Under the pieces are notes generated by a model. It ran no database searches. It was given only the letters and a program-made list of their open reading frames with translations, and was not told the DNA's origin. A program made the translations under genes and the position numbers. From Elymus sibiricus (Eukaryota > Streptophyta > Magnoliopsida > Poales > Poaceae), in NCBI GenBank assembly GCA_039707655.1, contig CM077664.1:198146195-198210194 (forward strand): 64,000 bases of DNA, given 5' to 3'. The first letter of the stretch is position 1; each line of letters opens with the position of its first letter. Shown here piece after piece: positions 58,001-64,000 of this stretch.

Positions 58001-58203
58001 TACTGGGTGAAGGATGGATTTGATGGGCACCCTGGAGCAACAAGTGGATGGCCGGGATGCATGGAGAAGCGCCATGACATCTTGCGGAAAGCTTCACCTG
58101 GACTCAAAGAGACGGAAGAATACTTCATACCCGGAAGCTTACATGTGCAACCGCAAGTCATTATGGGCTCTGGCTTGGTTGACCTTAGTTGTGACTCTGG
58201 CTG
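55054..58203 (+). repeat. 3' LTR of the long-LTR element, interrupted at 58204
   Basis: It matches 41063-44188 and stops abruptly after GACTCTGGCTG where a new LTR begins. It has an insertion relative to the 5' LTR near 55945 (ACAAGAAACGGGCAGTGCCC), a TATA box at 56047-56054, and many small differences. Confidence 0.93.
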
Positions 58204-58349
58204 TGTAACACCCCGATTTTTGGCCCTTTCTTTTTCTTTTGGATTTCTTCGAATTTTTATTTGGAGTCCATTTTTCGTGGCTATGTGGTCTTAAAACCTG
58301 GGGAGATCATCTCTTCTTCCTCTCCGAAGTGGCTTGTGATTTTCAAATA

Positions 58350-58679
58350 CTCCCTCCGTTCCTTTATGTAAGGTGTATTATTTTTGGTGCGGTGACCAAG
58401 GCACGTAATTACAGACTAGTTAGTACTAAATTACCCTTGGCAAATTTATTGGTTAGTGGCAAGTAAATCTGTTAGTTCAGGAAAGTAAGAGACACATGCA
58501 ATCGAGAGAGAGATACTTTTCTTCTTTTACTACAAGGAGAGATACACACAATCAGGAGAGAGATACTTTCCTTTTTTCAGAGGGCTGAAAAGGGAATTAT
58601 GAAGAATTAGAAGAAAATGCACCTTACATTGTGGAATTTTATCAAAAAAAATACACCTTATATAAAGGAACGGAGGGAG
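58350..58679. mobile_element. Stowaway MITE (330 bp) with TA target duplication
   Basis: Ends CTCCCTCCGTTCCTTTATGT and the inverse ATAAAGGAACGGAGGGAG, flanked by TA at 58348-58349 and 58680-58681. GTAAGGTGTATT is mirrored by AATACACCTTAT. Complete and non-coding. Confidence 0.95.
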
Positions 58680-58781
58680 TACATCCCAAGGCCATGTCAT
58701 TTCCATCTTAGCCCAACCCCAATATTTATTTATTGGGAATATTCCTTTTTCTATTAAAGGAATAACCCTGTTTGCCCTAGG

Positions 58782-59600
58782 TTGTGAAGCAACCTATATT
58801 TCTGTCATTCCAAAAATTCCCACAAAATTCTCATAAATTCTTTGGATCATATATTCCACTTATATGTCAAAATCCATCCTTGCCTAGTTCAAAAATAATT
58901 CAGGAATATTCATTTTCCATTCTGTCCAGTATGGCACTTTGTGAAGGAAGTGCTATTTATCTTTTCTTGTTTGCCCTAAAAATTTTGGGCACTCTCTCAT
59001 ATCCAAATTATTGCCACATGCCAAAATTTTGGGCACTCTCTCATATCCTCAGCAAATTTTCAAAGTTTCTGACCAGAGAGAAGCTTTGTGAAGGAAGTAC
59101 TAGCTAGGCTTATCCAAATGAGTTGCAATTTTGGGAGATCATCCATATGATCAAATCATCACTCTCCACCAAATTTCATCTCCATCCAACAATCTATGTG
59201 AGCACAACTTCAAATCTTGGTTTCTGCTCACAATTTCAGTTTGTGAAGCAACTATATTTTATATTGCTTCATAAAATCTTAAATTAATCCAAGACCGAAA
59301 TATCCTTTTATCTTTTGGGCATACCAAAATCCACATCATTTTGCCAAGCCATTTTACCCACAAAATCCCCCCAAGTTTCTGTATAGTGTGGAGCATTGTG
59401 AAGGAAGTACCATTTTTATTCATCCAAATGGTATGAAATTTTTATGGTACCTTCATATGCCCAAATGATCATACTCCACCAATTTTCAGACCAATCCAAT
59501 CATCCATGTGAGTGCTACTTCCTGGACTAGTTTCTGGACCAGTTTTTGTAGTTGTGAAGCAACTATGACAAATATTGGTCCAAATCATTTCAAAATCCAC
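58782..59600 (+). repeat. Degenerate ~155-bp tandem array in the LTR
   Basis: TTGTGAAG(C/G)AA occurs at 58782, 58939, 59086, 59241, 59396 and 59552: steps of 157, 147, 155, 155 and 156. Alternate units are more alike (310-bp higher order), e.g. CTCCACCAAATTTCATCTCCATCCAA near 59165 and CTCCACCAATTTTCAGACCAATCCAA near 59473. Confidence 0.75.
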
Positions 59601-60898
59601 AGGGTGGTAGTCCTTCCTACCCTAAACACCTGAGACATCCTGGTTAGCTCTTATCCCCTCTAATTTGATCACTATTTCATGCCAAAGTTTGCAACAACAA
59701 ACTTTCTCTGATCACTCCCATCAACCCACAGTGTATTTCTTCGATATATCACTTCAGAGAGGTCCCACTTAGGAGGGACTACACGCTAGACATCCTGTTG
59801 ATGACCAGAGCGCACCACGTGCCCTGTGCACGCGGTGACCACGCGGTCTGGCAGGCCAAATACGTGCTCTAGCCGCCGGGACCCCTCTGCCGCTGCCCAA
59901 ACGCCGTCCTCGCAACACCGCGGCATGTCCACTGCGTCGCCCTCGCTCTCCTGCGTACACGCGTCCCCTCTAGACCCCTCTCCCCTTCCTCTTTCCTCTC
60001 CGGCGAGCCACGCCGCCACGCGTGCCCGCGGCCGTCGTCGCCTTGCCCTTGTCTTCTTCCTCCCCGTAGCATCTCAGCACCGAATGAACCCCCCTAGACC
60101 TCTCTCCCCCTCCGCGCGTGCGCACGCGCACGCGGCCACGCCAGAGCACCTTCCGCACGCCCTTGGCGGCACCCGAGCACGGGCATCTCGCCTCGGCTAT
60201 TTAAGGCCACCCCGAGCCCTCTCGATGTCACCAGCCTCTTCTCCACCCTCCGATAGCCCTCCTCGACCTCTCCAACGAGCTCGAGGAGCCCTCCCTACCC
60301 GCCATTGCCGCCATGGCCGCCATCTCTGGCTGTTCAAATTCGAGCATGGCATCGCTCCTCTCCCCTTCCTTTCCTCACCTTGGTGCTCTCCTAGCCATGG
60401 CGGAGCCCTCCCCCACTCTCTCCCCGCCGTTCATCCACCTGAGTGCCGTACCCGGACTTGGCCGTGGCCGCCGTCCGCCGCGGTCGTCTCCCCGCTCATC
60501 TCGGTGCTCCCCGATGGTAGTAGCCTGCACCAACGGGCGCGCCTCTCCGCACTGAGCTCGCCCATAGGCGGAGCGCCGCGGGAGATGGCCGGAGGCGCCG
60601 GCAATCGCCGGACGAGCGCCGTCCTGTCTCGGCCACGCGCGGACAAGAGGTTGACGACGACCCCCCGTCCCCTCCAGCTGGCCAGTTTGGGCCCCGCGAC
60701 CCCACATGTCATCCACCGAACCCCGGGCCCGCGCAGAGTAAGTGGAAGCATATTCTCTCGAATACGTTTTCTCCTTATGAAAGCGCACTTTTCTGTTACT
60801 TCGTCTGAGAATACGCTTTCTATATGCAGAAGGCGTATTTCAGCAAAGGCGCTTTCTGTTTAAACCCAGTCGGCCGAAACTACTAATTTGCGGACGTT

Positions 60899-61881
60899 CG
60901 TCCGTTAAGGGCAGAAGTGGACATATTTTTATTCTTTTTCTGCCTAACGAATGAACGGCCGTAACTCGACAACCGTGACTCCGATTCAGGTGATTTCAAA
61001 GCCCACGATCTCAGTTCGTCGAGCCCGTTCCGATGGTATCATTTTCATGATGTTGTTACTCTATGAAAATGACCATTTTGCCCTTGCCCCCTAATCAGCT
61101 CCGCCGAGGGGAAAATTTTCCGGCGATTCTTTCCGCGAGTTCATCACACCTCTCCCCGATGGTTCCTCCATCCCCAGGCAAACCACGACAGCCACTTGCA
61201 TGATGGAATTGCAATAGCCATGGTTTTCACTTGAATGTTCGAATAATTATTTATTCATGTAATTATTTTGAATGTTACCGATATGCTTGTGAATCCATGC
61301 TCATTGCTTATGCCATGTTCATTTTCATTTATTAAGTGATATGCTTAATTGCTAAGGATATTCTTATCAAGTTTTATTCTTGTAATCATTTCAAATGCTA
61401 GTGATAATGATATGCCCATAGGAACCATTATGGATTGATACGAAAATACCTGTGATATTCATGATCGTCATTATGCCATGCTCATTTGCATCTCGTAGAA
61501 TAAAAGATTTATCGTTGTTGATGTAATGATGTTAAATGGTTATGTTGCCCATCCATGTTTATGTTGATATCTTGCTCATATGCATTGTCATTTTACTGTG
61601 ACTCAGCTCATCACCATTCAAGTGAACCTGACATTAATCGAACTTGAACAAATCTGTTGGCTGAGTCATGGTGCCACCGAATCGAGCTAACCAGTGCAGC
61701 CACACTTGCCTTATGGGGGGCCCTAATGCGGTCTATTGTCATGCCTCTCACCGGTGCCTCCTACGAGGGAAGGTTGTGCACTGGCGCAACCCTGGCCCGG
61801 TAGGCAGTCATAACCTTGAAGGCTCGAGTTGTATGGATATCCGAGGTTACCGTTTGGGACGATGTTTATGTTTGGCCATGA
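60899..61881 (+). repeat. LTR segment duplicated again at 63018-64000
   Basis: From CGTCCGTTAAGGGCAGAAG onward it matches 63018-64000 at an offset of 2119 bp, with about 10 differences. Confidence 0.95.
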
Positions 61882-62429
61882 CGGTGGCGGCCACAGAGGT
61901 GGCGGATGTCACAAGTTGGCATCGGGGTCACCCAGGACATAGCCTAAAGGGGAGTTTGTCGGAGTGGCCGGGAGAGTGTCATGCAATAGATTGGTTTTGT
62001 CGGAATGTCGTTGGTCCACCCGAATGGAAGCACGAGGCCATTAGTTCCGTAGTGTGGGTACAGTGTACTAACCTCTGCAGAGTGTATAATCTATCGATAG
62101 CCACGTCCTCGGTCATGGACACAGTTCATAGTATGTCACACTATGGGTCAACAGAAATAACAACCTGAATAATAATAACAACCCTGGTTCGATGAGAAGA
62201 GAAGTTGGTTGATCTTTATGTGGTCACGAGATGACCACAATGGTATTCTTGATGATGGTTGATCATGAGGTGATCGTGTGATGATCACGACGGTAAGAAA
62301 GATTGATACCTATGGTGGTTACGAGATAACCTCTGAGAAGAGTAAGTTGGTCCATGAGACCTTAAACATCGACCCCCTTGCATGCTAGTGCTAGTATCAT
62401 CATGTTCATATCATGAATTATATGTACAT

Positions 62430-62497
62430 GCCATGCTCATGTTGTTGCCATGCTCATGCTGTTGCCATGCTCATGATGTTGCCATGTTCATGTTGTT
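62430..62497 (+). repeat. Four perfect-length 17-bp tandem units
   Basis: GCCATGCTCATG(T/C/A)TGTT repeated at 62430, 62447, 62464 and 62481, differing at one or two positions. Confidence 0.9.
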
Positions 62498-62582
62498 CTA
62501 GTAGTATCGTGTTCATCATTGATGATTAACCTGTAAATGCCATGCTATTGTATGTCTTGATTGCTTTGGTTGCTGTGAGCTT

Positions 62583-62605
62583 GTGAGTACATTCAAAGTA
62601 CTCAC
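62583..62605 (+). other. LTR hairpin GTGAGTAC-ATTCAAA-GTACTCAC
   Basis: A perfect 8-bp stem with a 7-nt loop, followed 20-odd bases later by TTGCAGG. The 41063 LTR has GTACATTCAATGTAC at 44670-44684, also followed by TTGCAGGA. Confidence 0.7.
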
Positions 62606-62970
62606 CTAGCGTGTCATGCCAGATTGCAGGTGATGCCGTGATTGATTGTTTGTCAAGGATCCCGAGGTTGCGCTCTAGGATGCGTCCCAGCCAGAGTCCC
62701 TGCGGAGTGGAGTTCATCACCATCGTCGTTGTTCCACTGCTAGAAGATATTCCGTCGTTACGAGTTGTTCCGCTGCTAGCATAGAGCTATCTGAGCAGGC
62801 GTAGTATCGCCGTGCCTTTGTACCTTCGTGCCTTCAGACCCTTGTACTCGTACCATTTGTAATAAATAGCTGATTTGTTCTATGCCAAGCAGTGTTGTAT
62901 TCTAGGAGACTTGGTTTCTGGGCTGGAATACGGGGTGTTTTGGTCTCTCTGAGCCGGGGTGCCACTGCGA

Positions 62971-62983
62971 TTGGTATCAGAGC
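62971..62983 (+). promoter_or_regulatory. Primer binding site, methionine type
   Basis: TTGGTATCAGAGC, a full match to the initiator-tRNA type, 6 bp after the inferred LTR end. Confidence 0.88.
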
Positions 62984-63017
62984 AGGTCTGGCTGTAGGAC
63001 GCCCTAGTCAGCACGAG

Positions 63018-64000
63018 CGTCCGTTAAGGGCAGAAGTGGACATATTTTTATTCTTTTTCTGCCTAACGAATGAACGGCCGTAACTCGACAACCGTGACTC
63101 CGATTCAGGTGATTTCAAAGCCCACGATCTCAGTTCGTCGAGCCCGTTCCGATGGTATCATTTTCATGATGTTGTTACTCTATGAAAATGACCATTTTGC
63201 CCTTGCCCCCTAATCAGCTCCGCCGAGGGGAAAATTTTCCGGCGATTCTTTCCGCGAGTTCATCACACCTCTCCCCGATGGTTCCTCCATCCCCAGGCAA
63301 ACCACGACAGCCACTTGCATGATGGAATTGCAATAGCCATGGTTTTCACTTGAATGTTCGAATAATTATTTATTCATGTAATTATTTTGAATGTTACCGA
63401 TATGCTTGTGAATCCATGCTCATTGCTTATGCCATGTTCATTTTCATTTATTAAGTGATATGCTTAATTGCTAAGGATATTCTTATCAAGTTTTATTCTT
63501 GTAATCATTTCAAATGCTAGTGATAATGATATGCCCATAGGAATCATTATGGATTGATACGAAAATACATGTGATATTCATGATCATCATTATGCCATGC
63601 TCATTTGCATCTCGTAGAATAAAAGATTTATCGTTGTTGATGTAATGATGTTAAATGGTTATGTTGCCCATCCATGTTTATGTTGATATCTTGCTCATAT
63701 GCATTGTCATTTTACTGTGACTCAGCTCATCACCATTCAAGTGAACCTGACATTAATCGAACTTGAACAAATCTGTTGGCTGAGTCATGGTGCCACCGAA
63801 TCGAGCTAACCAGTGCAGCCAAACTTGCCTTATGGGGGGCCCTAATGCGGTCTATTGTCATGCCTCTCGCCGGTGCCTCCTACGAGGGAAGGTTGTGCAC
63901 TGGCGCTACCCTGGCCCAGTAGGCAGTCATAACCTTGAAGGCCCGAGTTGTATGGATATCCGAGGTTACCGTTTGGGACGATGTTTATGTTTGGCCACAA
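63018..64000 (+). repeat. Second copy of LTR segment 60899-61881
   Basis: It starts 34 bp after the primer site. 63018-63543 is identical to the first copy; all differences lie in the remaining 457 bp. It continues beyond the window. Confidence 0.95.

Larger units (their letters stand above)
58204..62964 (+). repeat. 5' LTR, about 4761 bp
   Basis: TG start and GTGCCA end. In order it holds a Stowaway MITE, a ~155-bp degenerate array, a GC-rich promoter-like island (59800-60720) with TATTTAAG near 60199, an AT-rich part, CTCTGCAGAGTGTATAATC, a 17-bp tandem repeat and the GTGAGTAC...GTACTCAC hairpin. ORFs in the GC-rich part are rejected as compositional. Confidence 0.85.
41063..64000 (+). mobile_element. 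Long-LTR gypsy-like element without visible pol (interrupted twice, runs off window)
   Basis: 5' LTR 41063-44966, primer site, gag-like ORFs, polypurine tract, 3' LTR 55054-58203 (broken). Inside it lie a 5.75-kb LTR element (45684-51430) and a further LTR element from 58204. The interior belonging to it (44967-45683, 51436-55053) is only about 4.3 kb and shows zinc knuckles and coiled-coil proteins but no protease, RT or integrase, so it must be mobilised in trans. LTR starts TGTAACATCCCAAAATTC, as in abundant Triticeae gypsy families; I do not assign a family name with confidence. TTCAT precedes it at 41058. Confidence 0.88.
58204..64000 (+). mobile_element. LTR retrotransposon with a very long LTR (runs off window)
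   Basis: Begins TGTAACACCCCGATTTTTGG exactly where the older LTR is broken; the preceding GGCTG (58199-58203) would be its target duplication. The LTR ends about 62964, followed by a methionine primer site. After a short leader the sequence jumps back into LTR sequence at 63018. No coding domain is visible. Family not assigned. Confidence 0.85.

Noticed and set aside
59826..60863. 345-codon plus-strand open frame
   Set aside because: It lies in a GC-rich LTR promoter island; Pro/Ala/Ser/Arg composition, open frames on both strands and no domain point to a compositional artefact.
61668..62168. 166-codon frame in the LTR at 58204
   Set aside because: Lies within LTR sequence, with no known domain and no conserved start context. 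Shared words with the other LTR are at the nucleotide level.

Overview
Organism and overall character. The window is plant nuclear DNA from a large, transposon-rich grass genome, most likely a Triticeae cereal or relative (wheat, Aegilops, barley, rye). That is an inference from the kinds of element present: a Sirevirus-type copia element, an Athila-lineage gypsy element, long-LTR elements starting TGTAACA(T/C)CCC, Stowaway MITEs with CTCCCTCCG termini, and a CACTA (TNP2) transposase. I see no intact ordinary host gene, no rRNA or tRNA gene and no bacterial-type system. Nearly all the DNA is nested mobile elements or their decayed remains.

Layout. (1) 1-12628: a Ty1/copia Sirevirus, plus strand, with only the last 66 bp of its 5' LTR in the window; it has PBS, gag, pol, an unusually large extra 3' ORF (7066-10785) preceded by promoter-like and splice-acceptor-like sequence, three polypurine tracts and a 1309-bp 3' LTR. 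(2) 12629-16700: low-copy-looking sequence with a diverged ~755-bp duplication carrying three similar exon-like segments on the minus strand, and a cluster of TTAATCGG motifs. (3) 16700-29600: a mosaic in which one plus-oriented non-coding module recurs at least six times, between short decayed coding regions, including a minus-strand protein with seven 31-residue repeats. Nested here are a Mutator-like element (9-bp target duplication) split by a solo LTR, a Stowaway MITE and a second MITE. (4) 29560-41062: fragments of a CACTA transposon. A complete minus-strand Athila-lineage gypsy element (29801-39967, target duplication AATAG) sits in what looks like its leader intron, and its TNP2 coding region is cut at 41063. 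(5) 41063 to the window end: a long-LTR gypsy-like element with gag-like ORFs but no recognisable pol. A 5.75-kb minus-strand non-autonomous LTR element (45684-51430, target duplication ATGGC) lies inside it. A further element with a ~4.76-kb LTR (58204 onward) breaks its 3' LTR, and that element carries its own Stowaway MITE and a partial tandem duplication running off the window.

Insertion order from nesting: the CACTA element is oldest; the Athila-type and long-LTR gypsy elements entered it; the 5.75-kb element and the 58204 element entered the long-LTR gypsy; the 58350 MITE lies in the youngest visible layer (although it may have arrived with it). The Sirevirus and the solo LTR cannot be placed in this order.

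How the parts work. Retroelement coding regions have the expected domain orders (gag, protease-integrase-RT-RNase H in copia; gag, protease-RT-RNase H-integrase in gypsy), all broken by stops or frameshifts. Most notable are the strongly TAG-biased stop spectrum of the Sirevirus, its internal promoter-like leader, a hairpin shared by two different LTR families, a regular ~155-bp array inside one LTR, and the 16.7-29.3 kb module array. All identities were judged by eye; nothing was searched in a database.
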